The notes: a model not told the origin generated them from the letters alone. Shown: positions 18,074-27,003, counted from the stretch's first letter. The stretch is DNA of 64,000 nucleotides from Chloracidobacterium sp. (GCA_016716365.1 JADJWM010000018.1:372001-436000), one strand, 5' to 3'. A program made the numbers and translations.

Positions 18074-19603
18074 ATGAGCGACATCTTCGAACATCCCGAC
18101 GGGCGTGTTGAACTGCAGCCGCAGGTTCTGGAAGAACTGGAAGCCTCGCCGCTTTACAACGCGGACCTTGCTCCGACGACTCTCGTGACCCGAACTTGGT
18201 CCACCTGGAACATTGCGGCCCTGTGGATCGGGATGAGCGTTGTGATCACGACGTACATGCTCGGCGGCGGGTTCATCGCGCAGGGAATGACGTGGTGGCA
18301 GGCGATGCTGACCATCCTGTTGGGCAATACCATCGTTCTGATCCCGATGGTGTTGAACGCACACGCAGGGACGAAGTACGGCATCTCGTTCCCGGTACTG
18401 CTGCGTGCTTCGTTCGGGACGGCGGGAGCAAATATCCCGGCGCTCCTTCGGGCGATCGTCGCATGCGGGTGGTTCGGCATTCAAACATGGATCGGCGGAA
18501 AGGCGCTCGACGCCCTTTTCACCGAACTATGGAGCGGCTGGTCGGGCATCGATGCGATGATCGGCGGCAATCCGCTCCACATCTGGATTGCGTTCCTGAT
18601 CTTTTGGGTGACGCAGGTCGTGATCATACTTCGCGGGATCGAGGGCATCAAGCACCTTGAATCATGGTCGGCACCTCTGCTGCTTCTCGGCGGGCTTGTT
18701 CTGCTGATCTGGGCTTCCTCAGCGGCCGGCGGCCTCGGTACCGTGCTCGCGGGCACCGCCGCTTTGCAGACTCAGCAGGGAAGTTTTTGGGCGATCTTTC
18801 CCGCCGCATTGACCGCCTCGGTCGGGTATTGGGCGACGCTAAGCTTGAACATCCCGGACTTTACGCGATACGCGAAGAACCAGCGTTCGCAGATGCTTGG
18901 CCAGGCCCTTGGGCTGCCGCTGACAATGACGGCCTTTGCCTTTATCGGCGTCGCGGTGACGAGTGCGACCGTCATCATCTACGGCGAGGCGATCGCAGAT
19001 CCGGTGAAGCTGATCCAGAAATTCGACAACACGCTGGTCATTCTTTTTTCGATGGTGATCATCTTCATCGCCCAGCTCTCGACCAATATGGCCGCAAACG
19101 TCGTCTCGCCATCGAACGATTTTTCAAATCTGAATCCTAAACGCATCTCGTACGTCACCGGCGGCCTTATCACAGCGGTGATCGGCATTCTGATGATGCC
19201 CTGGCAGTTGATGTCGTCGATGGAAGCATACATTTTCACTTGGCTTATCGGCTACTCGGGCTTGATGGGAGCGATCGGCGGCATCTTGATATGCGATTAT
19301 TGGCTGCTCCGGCAGCGTCGGCTGGAATTGGCGGAGCTTTTCCGAACGAACGGCATCTACTCTTACGGCAGCGGGTTCAACTGGCGTGCTGTCGCCGCCC
19401 TCGTGCTGGCGATCGCACCGGTCGTTCCTGGTTTTCTCCGCGCCGCCACGACGCCCGGCGGCCAGGTCGCCGCCCCCAATTTATTCGACACGCTCTATAC
19501 ATATGCGTGGTTCGTCACGTTCGGTGTAGCGTTTTTGTTGTATTATGTGCTAACGAAAACGATCTCAGCGCAGGGACGCGGAGATGCCGAGAAAGAAAGC
19601 TAG
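18074..19603 (+). CDS. NCS1-family nucleobase transporter (uracil/allantoin/hydantoin permease type)
   Basis: Protein of 509 aa with about 12 membrane helices, in the LeuT-fold NCS1 family (Mhp1/PucI/FurD-like). Recognisable parts are the N-terminal YNADLAPTTLVTRTWSTWNIAALWIGMS block, helix 1 with the unwound GM region, helix 3 CGWFGIQTWIGG, and NIPDFTRYAK with SPSNDFSNL near the cation site. The start at 18074 is chosen because it begins directly before the conserved N-terminus. It probably imports uracil, thymine or hydantoin for the catabolic genes on either side. The last 12 or so codons lie within an imperfect inverted repeat (19571-19658), so the native C-terminus may have been replaced by repeat-derived sequence. 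Confidence 0.9.
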   Translation: MSDIFEHPDGRVELQPQVLEELEASPLYNADLAPTTLVTRTWSTWNIAALWIGMSVVITTYMLGGGFIAQGMTWWQAMLTILLGNTIVLIPMVLNAHAGTKYGISFPVLLRASFGTAGANIPALLRAIVACGWFGIQTWIGGKALDALFTELWSGWSGIDAMIGGNPLHIWIAFLIFWVTQVVIILRGIEGIKHLESWSAPLLLLGGLVLLIWASSAAGGLGTVLAGTAALQTQQGSFWAIFPAALTASVGYWATLSLNIPDFTRYAKNQRSQMLGQALGLPLTMTAFAFIGVAVTSATVIIYGEAIADPVKLIQKFDNTLVILFSMVIIFIAQLSTNMAANVVSPSNDFSNLNPKRISYVTGGLITAVIGILMMPWQLMSSMEAYIFTWLIGYSGLMGAIGGILICDYWLLRQRRLELAELFRTNGIYSYGSGFNWRAVAALVLAIAPVVPGFLRAATTPGGQVAAPNLFDTLYTYAWFVTFGVAFLLYYVLTKTISAQGRGDAEKES

Positions 19604-19658
19604 GTAGTCCCTTCATGAATAGTCCGTTTCTTTTCTCAGTGTCTCGGCGTCTCGGCGG
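19571..19658. repeat. Imperfect inverted repeat spanning the transporter stop codon
   Basis: The left arm (19571-19600) and right arm (19626-19658) pair as an imperfect inverted repeat with about 25 of 31 positions matching and an intervening spacer of about 25 bases. The arms share GACGC..GAGA and GAGAAA.GAAA blocks. The TAG of the transporter lies just inside the left arm. The sequence resembles widespread short intergenic palindromes in bacterial genomes. I cannot check copy number elsewhere. Confidence 0.55.
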
Positions 19659-19669
19659 TAAACAGAATT

Positions 19670-20539
19670 ATGTCAAGAATGATCAAAGCCGGCCTGATAC
19701 AGGCCCACAATGCGGCACCCGAGGGAGCGTCGATAGACGAGATCAAAAAGGCCAACATCGACAACCAAATGAAGTTCGTCGACGAGTCGGCAAAGCAGGG
19801 CGTTCAGATGCTTTGCTTTCAGGAGATCTTCACGACGCCTTATTTCTGCGCCGAGCAGCAGACGCGTTGGTACGAAGCGGTCGAGAAGATCCCGGACGGC
19901 CCGACCGTAAAGCTGATGCAGGATGTCGCCAAACAGCACGGCATGGTCCTGATCGTGCCGATCTATGAGGAAGAGCAGACCGGCATCTATTACAACTCAG
20001 CCGCCGTCATCGACGCCGACGGGAAGTATCTGGGCAAATACCGGAAGACGCACATCCCGCACGTGGCCCCGGGATTCTGGGAAAAATTCTATTTTCGTCC
20101 GGGCAATCTCGGCTATCCGTGCTTTGACACGGCATTCGCTCGCATCGGCGTTTACATTTGTTACGACCGGCATTTCCCCGAGGGTGCGCGATGCCTGGGC
20201 CTGAACGGGGCCGAGATCATCTTCAACCCGTCGGCAACGGTCGCCGGCTTGAGCGAATATCTCTGGAAGCTGGAACAGCCGGCACACGCCGTCGCGAACG
20301 GCTATTTCGTCGGCGCGATCAATCGTGTCGGGACCGAAGCTCCGTGGAATATCGGCGAATTCTACGGCCAGAGCTACTTCTGCGATCCGCGCGGCCAGAT
20401 CCTTGCCGAAGGCAGCCGCGACAAGGACGAGTTGATCGTGGCCGACCTGGACATGGACAAGATCCGCGAGGTCCGCAACACCTGGCAGTTCTTCCGCGAC
20501 CGCCGGCCGGATCTCTACGGGCCGATCGTGGCCGACTAA
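19670..20539 (+). CDS. pydB: Beta-ureidopropionase / N-carbamoyl amidase, nitrilase superfamily
   Basis: Protein of 289 aa. The C-N hydrolase catalytic triad is visible: E52 (CFQEIF), K126 (YRKTHIP) and the nucleophile C164 (YICYDRHFPE). It is expected to hydrolyse N-carbamoyl-beta-alanine (or the beta-aminoisobutyrate analogue) to the beta-amino acid, CO2 and ammonia, the third step of reductive pyrimidine degradation. Close relatives include N-carbamoylputrescine amidases, so substrate assignment rests on the neighbouring hydA, transporter, preT and preA. It follows the transporter by 66 bases, most of which is repeat sequence. Confidence 0.88.
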   Translation: MSRMIKAGLIQAHNAAPEGASIDEIKKANIDNQMKFVDESAKQGVQMLCFQEIFTTPYFCAEQQTRWYEAVEKIPDGPTVKLMQDVAKQHGMVLIVPIYEEEQTGIYYNSAAVIDADGKYLGKYRKTHIPHVAPGFWEKFYFRPGNLGYPCFDTAFARIGVYICYDRHFPEGARCLGLNGAEIIFNPSATVAGLSEYLWKLEQPAHAVANGYFVGAINRVGTEAPWNIGEFYGQSYFCDPRGQILAEGSRDKDELIVADLDMDKIREVRNTWQFFRDRRPDLYGPIVAD

Positions 20540-20543
20540 CACA

Positions 20544-20574
20544 GGCAGTAACACGACCAGTAGGGAGTGTGCCC
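20544..20574 (+). repeat. Left arm of a 31-bp inverted repeat bracketing ridA
   Basis: These 31 bases reappear in reverse complement at 20971-21001 with only two mismatches. The arm lies five bases after the pydB stop and contains the GGGAG that may act as SD for the RidA gene. After the arms the flanks no longer match. Confidence 0.85.
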
Positions 20575-20581
20575 TGAAGCA

Positions 20582-20968
20582 ATGAGAACGCGAACCCGAT
20601 ATTCATCCGGAGCAAAATGGGAATCCATCGTCGGCTATTCGCGCGCGGTGCGCGTCGGCGACCGGATCTACGTTACGGGTACAACGGCGACCGACGAGAA
20701 CAGCAATGTCGTCGGGGAAGGCGACGCATATCGGCAGACGGTCCAGTGCATTCTGAACATAGAACGTGCTCTGAAAAACTTTGATGCGGGCCTTGAGAAT
20801 ATCGTCCGAACAAGGATGTTCGTCACCGACATCTCCCGTTGGGAGGAGTTCGGCCGGGCACACGGCGAGTATTTTCACGAGATCATGCCCGCGACCACCA
20901 TGGTCGAGGTTTCCGGATTGATCGATCCCGATATGCTGATCGAGATCGAGGCCGACGCGGAGTTGTAG
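20582..20968 (+). CDS. RidA/YjgF family protein
   Basis: Protein of 128 aa, slightly longer than typical RidA. It shows the YjgF fold signature: GDRIYVTGTTA, Q..Q....I..AL followed by DIVRTRMFVTDI, and a C-terminal MVEVSGL. A key Arg is present in the VRTRMFVTDI block, and the trimer-interface pattern is normal. RidA proteins deaminate reactive enamines or imines. In pyrimidine degradation a related protein, RutC, deals with aminoacrylate. The start at 20582 is chosen over a GTG at 20567 because the GTG lacks an SD. The gene is bracketed by a 31-bp inverted repeat whose right arm begins two bases after its stop. Confidence 0.85.
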   Translation: MRTRTRYSSGAKWESIVGYSRAVRVGDRIYVTGTTATDENSNVVGEGDAYRQTVQCILNIERALKNFDAGLENIVRTRMFVTDISRWEEFGRAHGEYFHEIMPATTMVEVSGLIDPDMLIEIEADAEL

Positions 20969-20970
20969 AC

Positions 20971-21001
20971 GGGCACACTCCCTACCGGTCGTGTTACCGC
21001 C
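20971..21001 (-). repeat. Right arm of the 31-bp inverted repeat bracketing ridA
   Basis: Reverse complement of 20544-20574 with two differences in 31 bases. It starts two bases after the RidA stop and ends nine bases before the preferred preT ATG, so it occupies the position where a preT SD would be expected. Confidence 0.85.
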
Positions 21002-21010
21002 TTGAATGAT

Positions 21011-22393
21011 ATGGCTGATAACTACTGTTCACCGCTCGACATTAAGCAGATCGAGGCGAATTTCGCCGACATCAACCCGCCGCTCACGCCGGCCGAGGCG
21101 ATGCACGAGGCAAACCGCTGTCTTTACTGCTACGATGCTCCGTGCACCCGGGCGTGCCCCACGCACATTGATGTTCCGTCGTTTATCAAGAAGATCGCAA
21201 CCGGCAACCTGATCGGCTCGGCCCGGGTCATCTTCGACGCCAACCCGATCGGCGCGACCTGTGCACGCGTTTGCCCGGTCGAGGTCCTTTGCGAGGGAGC
21301 GTGCGTTGAAAAGACACTTCTCCAGAAACCCATCGAGATCGGGCGGCTGCAACGGTACGCCACCGATCACGCGATGACAAGCGAAAAGCAGATCTTCACG
21401 AAGGGCGAGCCGAACGGCCGGTCGGTCGGGATCGTCGGTTCGGGGCCGGCGGGCCTTTCTTGTGCCGCTTATCTGGCCCGTTTGGGTTATGACGTCACGG
21501 TTTACGAGCGGCGCGAGCTGCCCGGCGGTCTCGATACCTACGGAATGGCGGAATACAAGATGCCGCAATCCGTCTCGCTCGCCGAGGCCGAGCACATCGC
21601 CGCGATGGGCGTGAAATTCCTTTTGAACACAGAGATCGGCGGTCGATCCGAAACACCCGCGGAAGTTGACGAAGAGGAGGACCGGGACCACGAAGAAACA
21701 TCGCCGGCCCAGGTCGTCTCATTTGCGGACCTCGAAACGTGGCATGACGCGGTCTTCCTCGCGACCGGGCTCGGGCAAACCAACATGCTGAATATCCCGG
21801 GCGAAGATCTCGACGGAGTTTACGACGCCCTAACCTTCATTGAACAGGTGAAGACACGCGAGTGGCACGAGGTGCCGCTAGGGAAAACGGTCGCCGTGAT
21901 CGGGGCCGGCAATACCGCGATCGACGCCGCGACCCAGGCGAAACGTCTCGGGGCGGAGCGAGTGATCATGATCTATCGCCGCAAAGAAAGTGATGCCTCG
22001 GCCTACGATTACGAATTGGAACTTGCGAGGCAGGATGGGATCGAGTTCATCTGGCAGGCCGCCCCTATCGGCATTCTGGCGGACTCAGGCAACGAGAAAG
22101 CGGTCGGCGTCCAGCTCGAAAAGACCGACGGTACGCTTGAACTTATGGATGTTCCCTGCGATATGGTGATCAAGGCCGTCGGACAGCAAAAGATGCGCCG
22201 ATTCTACGAGACGGTCGCAGGTGTCGAGCTGGACGAAAAAGGCCGCGTCGTCGTCAACGACCAGATGCAGACCTCACGGCCGAACGTCTTTGCCGGCGGC
22301 GATTGCGTCAATGGCGGCGCCGAAGCGGTCGATGCCGCCCAGATGGGCAAGATCGCCGCACATGGGATCGATGCGTTCCTGAACGGACGCTGA
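21011..22393 (+). CDS. preT: NAD(P)-dependent dihydropyrimidine dehydrogenase subunit PreT (GltD-like flavoprotein)
   Basis: Protein of 460 aa. The N-terminal domain holds the cysteines for two 4Fe-4S clusters (C37, C40, C45, C49 and C84, C88, C94, C98). An FAD-binding GSGPAG lies at 143-148, and a second dinucleotide motif, GAGNTA, at about 300 binds NAD(P)H. With PreA it reduces uracil or thymine to the dihydro form, the first pathway step. Unusual is an acidic insertion at about 211-235 (EVDEEEDRDHEE) between the FAD-domain strands. I prefer the ATG at 21011; a TTG at 21002 is the alternative. Neither has an SD because the inverted-repeat arm ends at 21001. PreA lies 6.4 kb downstream rather than next door. 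Confidence 0.9.
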   Translation: MADNYCSPLDIKQIEANFADINPPLTPAEAMHEANRCLYCYDAPCTRACPTHIDVPSFIKKIATGNLIGSARVIFDANPIGATCARVCPVEVLCEGACVEKTLLQKPIEIGRLQRYATDHAMTSEKQIFTKGEPNGRSVGIVGSGPAGLSCAAYLARLGYDVTVYERRELPGGLDTYGMAEYKMPQSVSLAEAEHIAAMGVKFLLNTEIGGRSETPAEVDEEEDRDHEETSPAQVVSFADLETWHDAVFLATGLGQTNMLNIPGEDLDGVYDALTFIEQVKTREWHEVPLGKTVAVIGAGNTAIDAATQAKRLGAERVIMIYRRKESDASAYDYELELARQDGIEFIWQAAPIGILADSGNEKAVGVQLEKTDGTLELMDVPCDMVIKAVGQQKMRRFYETVAGVELDEKGRVVVNDQMQTSRPNVFAGGDCVNGGAEAVDAAQMGKIAAHGIDAFLNGR

Positions 22394-22399
22394 TCTACC

Positions 22400-24103
22400 C
22401 TATAAGAAGCATTCTCCGAATGACCGAAGCTGGGCCGCGGTCCCGAGTACTTTTAGCTTGCAGTTCGGCTGAAAGACGTGGTCAGGCCCGGGATTCACGA
22501 TCGTCTCGCCGTTGTGTTCGACCGCAAGGACGATCAGCCCGCACCGGTTTCCGATGTTGCTTTCGCTCAGGGTCTTTCCCGCCAACTTCGACGGAAGCCG
22601 GATCGTCAGGAACTCAACGTCTTCGCCAAGGATCACCGAATCTCGTCCCTGAATGATCGAAAGGACCGTTTCCGCACCGATCGGGGCATAACTAAGCACA
22701 AAATCGGCTCCGGCCCGGTGGACGGCCTCGAGGTTGCGTGAATACGTGATCCGGCTAACGATCCGGACCGATGGGTTCAGCCGCCGGCAATAGATCGAGA
22801 GATAGATGTTCACCGCATCCTGGTTCGTCGAAAGGATCACGACGGAACATTCGTTCAACCCGCCTTCCTCAAGCACGTGACGGTCGGCGGCATCGCCTAT
22901 CGTTAATCGGTCGGGGATCGTGCCGATCACGCCCTTAAGCTCTTTCTTCGCCTCGACCATATAGACCGGGACGCCTTGTGCCTTCAGGGCCTGTCCGGCC
23001 GCCCGGCCCACCTTGCCGCCGCCGATGATCAGCACGGGCTCAAGCCGTGTTGAATTTCCCGGATCCAGTTTCGAGTTCAGCAGGCCGATCTGGTCTTCGG
23101 TCCCCACCGCGACCGCCACGCTGTTGTCGGAGAGCTGCGTTTCTGGCCTGGCCGGGACCAGGCGGCCTCGGTCCCAGACTCCGATAATGTTGACCCCCGA
23201 CTCTTCGCGGAAGTTCGCCTCCGATAGCTGCAGCCCTGAATAGGGCGTGTCGTGGACCGTAAATTCGGCAACACGCCAGCCGTTGAATGTGCCAATGATG
23301 TTCGCCCTTTCCTTGCCGACGCTGATCCTGTTTGCAAGCTTTTCGCCGAGGATCTTTTTCAGCGGAAGCACGTTCGTTGCACCGCTTAGTTCGAGAATGT
23401 CGATCGAGTCCTCGACCTCGGCCGTTGCGGCGATGGGAACCTGCGGAGCAAATTCACGTGCGGTAAGGATGATGTTAGTGTTGACCGTGTCCTCGGCGTT
23501 GGCGAAAACAAGGCGTGCCTTTTCCACGCGGATCTTCCGATACATCGACACTCTCTCGACATTGCCCTGGATCACGGAGATGCCGTCTTGAAGGTACTCG
23601 GCGGCTTTCGCAGCGTCGCTTTCGATAACGAAATACGGTATGTCCAGTTGTTTCAGCCGCTTGATCAGATTCGGTGCGATCGAATCGAAAGTGCAGATGA
23701 TCACGTGTCCTTCGGTGTCAGGCGGCACTTCCTGCGGGCTGCGGGCGTGGATCTGGGCCTCTAGCCACGGCGCGTAGAAAAACCTGATAAACGTGAACGG
23801 GAGCATTATCAGAAGAAGCACGACTCCTGACAGAAGCACGACGATGCTGAAACCGCGGCCAAGGTCGCTCTCGAACGTGATGTCGCCGAATCCGAGAGTC
23901 GTCATGACGGTCAGCGTCCAGTAGAGCCCCGAAAGCCACGAGAACTCGCGGCCTTCGACGTATAGCATGATCACGTGAAACAGCACGGTGAACAATGCGA
24001 TCACCAATAGGAGGAAGGCCAGGTACTTCAACAGTGCCCCGATGTTCCTCCGGCTGTCGCGCTGATCAAGAAAATAGGAGACCTGGCTGATGAGAAACTT
24101 CAT
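22400..24103 (-). CDS. Two-helix K+-channel-like protein with two RCK (TrkA-N/TrkA-C) modules
   Basis: Protein of 567 aa. Two membrane helices (about 25-48 and 84-110) flank a pore loop with filter TLGFGD (69-74), a GFG variant of the TVGYGD filter. Two cytoplasmic TrkA-N/TrkA-C regulatory modules follow. The first Rossmann domain starts at about 131 (HVIICTFDSIA, lacking a clean GxGxxG), and the second at about 355 has a proper GGGKVGRAAG. Each is followed by a TrkA-C-like beta domain. It is probably a ligand-gated potassium (or non-selective cation) channel such as GsuK/MthK relatives. It converges with preT, with six bases between stops. No strong SD is visible before the ATG. Confidence 0.88.
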   Translation of the reverse strand: MKFLISQVSYFLDQRDSRRNIGALLKYLAFLLLVIALFTVLFHVIMLYVEGREFSWLSGLYWTLTVMTTLGFGDITFESDLGRGFSIVVLLSGVVLLLIMLPFTFIRFFYAPWLEAQIHARSPQEVPPDTEGHVIICTFDSIAPNLIKRLKQLDIPYFVIESDAAKAAEYLQDGISVIQGNVERVSMYRKIRVEKARLVFANAEDTVNTNIILTAREFAPQVPIAATAEVEDSIDILELSGATNVLPLKKILGEKLANRISVGKERANIIGTFNGWRVAEFTVHDTPYSGLQLSEANFREESGVNIIGVWDRGRLVPARPETQLSDNSVAVAVGTEDQIGLLNSKLDPGNSTRLEPVLIIGGGKVGRAAGQALKAQGVPVYMVEAKKELKGVIGTIPDRLTIGDAADRHVLEEGGLNECSVVILSTNQDAVNIYLSIYCRRLNPSVRIVSRITYSRNLEAVHRAGADFVLSYAPIGAETVLSIIQGRDSVILGEDVEFLTIRLPSKLAGKTLSESNIGNRCGLIVLAVEHNGETIVNPGPDHVFQPNCKLKVLGTAAQLRSFGECFL

Positions 24104-24306
24104 CTTGGTTTACGAGCAAACAAACGCCTCGTCACTGGCCGCGAGCAACGGCTGCTTCCCCGAGGAGCACATTGACGAATTCGATACGGCTTTGGATGAG
24201 ACAAAAGGCAATGAAGGAATTATGATTAAGTGTCAGCATAAGTTCAAGCAACGATCCGACGCAGGCCAGTCGGATAAGGATCGATAATGGGCGATCGGAG
24301 ACGCAT

Positions 24307-25116
24307 TTGAACCGCAGAGTTAAGAAGATAATCAAATACATTTTGGTTGCGGGCGTATTCGTGCTGCTCGGCTGGTTCTTCCCTGTCCCTTTCGCGGCTC
24401 TGGTCCTTTGCGGCCTATGGGACGTCTCGCGAAATCGCGATCTTGACCTGAGCGTTTTCAGGCAATATTTCCTTCGAAACGGCATAGGCACTTGGCTCGC
24501 ATCGCCGATCAACATCCTCCTCGACATTCTCGCCCTGCCATACATTAACAAAGGCGTTTATCAATTGACGGACCTTCCGGAGGCATATCAGGAAGAGATC
24601 GGCGGCCTTCTTAAACGCGCCGACGAACTCGGTCTGGCAAGGCTGCTTGAGGAAAGAACCGCCGGGCTGCCGCGGGCGATGTATTTTTTCAAGTGGTACG
24701 GAAAGAACATCGACACTTCGCTCAGCATTCCCGAATTCCACAACGATTACCGTTTCATTCGAACGATCGGCGTTTCGGCCTTTCGCGAGCGCGAGAGCAC
24801 ATCGCGGCACTTCGGCCCGTTCAGGCCGAGCCTGCGGGTCCTGTATTGCCTGAACGAGGTCACCGATCCGAATGCTTACATTAAGGTCGGGCCGGTCGAG
24901 AATCATTGGAACACCGACCGGCTGTTCATCTTCGACGACACCCTGCTCCATCAATCCTTCAACGAAACGGACAATCCGCGGTTCGTCCTTTTCGTCGATA
25001 TTATCCGGCCCTCCTATCTTCCGTTCGTTTTCGACGCGGCGGTGAGCCTGATCCGCGTGTTCTTCAAGGGCGTGAACGGTATCTTCTATAAGAACTGGAA
25101 GCTGATCAACAACTGA
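24307..25116 (+). CDS. Membrane-anchored aspartyl/asparaginyl beta-hydroxylase-like protein
   Basis: Protein of 269 aa starting at a TTG preceded by GGAG at a short distance. A hydrophobic N-terminus (about 8-38) anchors it. The C-terminal domain carries the double-stranded beta-helix of the Asp/Asn hydroxylase/LpxO family: H168 in RHFGPF, H215 in FIFDDTLLHQSFN and R225 in TDNPRFVLFVDIIRP, fitting the Fe(II) and 2-oxoglutarate ligands. LpxO relatives hydroxylate lipid A acyl chains at the membrane. This protein could do that or modify another membrane lipid or protein. No operon partner points to a substrate. Confidence 0.8.
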   Translation: MNRRVKKIIKYILVAGVFVLLGWFFPVPFAALVLCGLWDVSRNRDLDLSVFRQYFLRNGIGTWLASPINILLDILALPYINKGVYQLTDLPEAYQEEIGGLLKRADELGLARLLEERTAGLPRAMYFFKWYGKNIDTSLSIPEFHNDYRFIRTIGVSAFRERESTSRHFGPFRPSLRVLYCLNEVTDPNAYIKVGPVENHWNTDRLFIFDDTLLHQSFNETDNPRFVLFVDIIRPSYLPFVFDAAVSLIRVFFKGVNGIFYKNWKLINN

Positions 25117-25224
25117 TGCCGGGCTCGGGTCCGGCGCTCAGTAACTTGCCCGAAATCCCGTAATTACAGTAAACTTCTCGGAAATCTCTCCGCTCTTAAC
25201 GGTTTTCTTTTCGGTTCAAAAACT

Positions 25225-26982
25225 ATGGAAGACGAAAACACCGGTGCCGCACGGCCCGAATCATCCGGATTTGTAAACAAAGCTCTCAATCTGATCGAGA
25301 CGGTCGGGAACAAGCTCCCTGATCCGGCCGCATTGTTTCTGATCTTATTGATAGTCGTCTGGATATTGTCGGCGATCCTCTCGACAATGACCTTCGCCGA
25401 GATCGACCCGCGGACAGGGAAGGCCCTCGTGATCAACAACCAGATGACCGGGACGGCGATAGCCGCGTTTCTGTCGAACATGGTCACGACGTTCACCGGG
25501 TTCCATCCGCTCGGAGTGGTCCTTGTAGCCCTGCTTGGCGTCGGTGTCGCGGAACACACGGGTTTTATCAACGCTTCGTTAAAGGCGCTTCTTAACGTCA
25601 CCTCGCCCAGCCTTTTGACGCCGATGCTGATCTTCGTCGCGATCATCAGCCATACGGCTGCCGATGCCGGTTACGTGCTGGTTATTCCACTGGGCGGTGT
25701 CATCTTTTATACGGCGGGCCGGCATCCTCTTGCGGGGATTGCGGCGGCATTCGCCGGCGTTTCGGGCGGTTTCAGTGCCAATTTCATACCTTCGAGCCTC
25801 GATCCGCTGCTCTCGGGTTTGACGCAGTCTGGCGCTCAGATCCTGGATGCGGCGCGCCTTGTCAACCCGCTGGCAAACTGGTATTTCACGGGCGCATCAT
25901 GCCTTGTGATCGTTGCCGTCGGCTGGTTTTTGACCGACCGCGTGATCGAGCCCCGCTTAAAGAATACTGCGGTCGATGGCGATCCGGACGAGATGCCGAA
26001 GATGGAAACGCTCGGGCCCAAAGAGAAAAAGGGCTTGATCGCTGGCCTCGCCACTTTGGTCGTCGGTGTGGGCATTCTTGCCGCCGTCTCTATCCCCGAA
26101 AGTTCGCCGATGCGTTCGCCTGCCGCTCTCCGACTCTCCGATCAGTCGATCGAAAGGGTCAAGGCCGCCGGCGTCCCGGCGGACGTTGCGGCAAAGGCCG
26201 GCCCGATGATCGGTCAGGAACTTTTCGGCAAGACGGCGTTTGATAACGCACTGAAGACACGGCTCGGCGAGGAGAGTGCAAAACAGTACGGTGCCGTGTT
26301 CGCGGCCAATGCCGAACCGGTCCCGCCGCAGCTAACGGCCTCTGCCGCGCCGCTGATGCAGTCCATAGTTCCGCTGATCTTCCTGCTATTTATCCTGCCG
26401 GGCATCGTGTACGGCTACGTCGCCGGGACGGTCAAAAGCCACCGCGACATCATCAAGGGAATGAGCAAGTCGATGAGCACGATGGGCTATTACATCGTGC
26501 TGGCGTTCTTTGCCGCACTCTTCATCGCGGCGTTCGGTCAGTCGAACATCGGGGCCCTGATCGCCTTAAAGGGTGCCGGAGCGCTTCAGGCCCTCGCCCT
26601 GCCGGCACAGGTGACGATCATCGGCATCATCATTCTCACCGCTTTGGTGAACCTGCTGATCGGGTCGGCGTCGGCCAAATGGGCCCTTCTCGCGCCGATC
26701 TTCGTCCCGATGCTGATGCAGCTGGGCATGTCGCCCGAACTCTCTCAGGCCGCCTATCGCATCGGCGATTCGACAACGAATATCATTACGCCGCTGATGC
26801 CGTATTTCCCGCTGGTCGTGGTCTTCGCCCAACGGTACGTCAAGAACACGGGCATCGGAACTCTGGTCTCATTAATGCTGCCGTACTCGATCGGTTTTCT
26901 CATCACCTGGGTCATTTTCCTGCTCATCTATTGGGGACTCGGGATCCCGCTCGGGCTGCAGGCACCGTACACTTATCCATAA
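25225..26982 (+). CDS. AbgT-family transporter (p-aminobenzoyl-glutamate type)
   Basis: Protein of 585 aa, longer than the roughly 500-aa family norm. It has about 11-13 membrane helices and AbgT family blocks: GNKLPDPAALFLI near the start, HTAADAGYVLVIPL, a re-entrant GGFSANFIPSSLDPLLSG, and late SAKWALLAPIFVPM and RIGDSTTNIITPLMPYFPL. An insertion of about 60 residues (roughly 290-350, around EKSPMRSP... ESAKQYGAVF) lies between helices, probably as an extracytoplasmic or cytoplasmic domain. Members import p-aminobenzoyl-glutamate or export antimetabolites. A role with beta-alanine or carbamoyl products of the pyrimidine pathway is possible but unsupported. Confidence 0.9.
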   Translation: MEDENTGAARPESSGFVNKALNLIETVGNKLPDPAALFLILLIVVWILSAILSTMTFAEIDPRTGKALVINNQMTGTAIAAFLSNMVTTFTGFHPLGVVLVALLGVGVAEHTGFINASLKALLNVTSPSLLTPMLIFVAIISHTAADAGYVLVIPLGGVIFYTAGRHPLAGIAAAFAGVSGGFSANFIPSSLDPLLSGLTQSGAQILDAARLVNPLANWYFTGASCLVIVAVGWFLTDRVIEPRLKNTAVDGDPDEMPKMETLGPKEKKGLIAGLATLVVGVGILAAVSIPESSPMRSPAALRLSDQSIERVKAAGVPADVAAKAGPMIGQELFGKTAFDNALKTRLGEESAKQYGAVFAANAEPVPPQLTASAAPLMQSIVPLIFLLFILPGIVYGYVAGTVKSHRDIIKGMSKSMSTMGYYIVLAFFAALFIAAFGQSNIGALIALKGAGALQALALPAQVTIIGIIILTALVNLLIGSASAKWALLAPIFVPMLMQLGMSPELSQAAYRIGDSTTNIITPLMPYFPLVVVFAQRYVKNTGIGTLVSLMLPYSIGFLITWVIFLLIYWGLGIPLGLQAPYTYP

Positions 26983-27003
26983 TGATCAAGGAGGAATGTA
27001 AAT

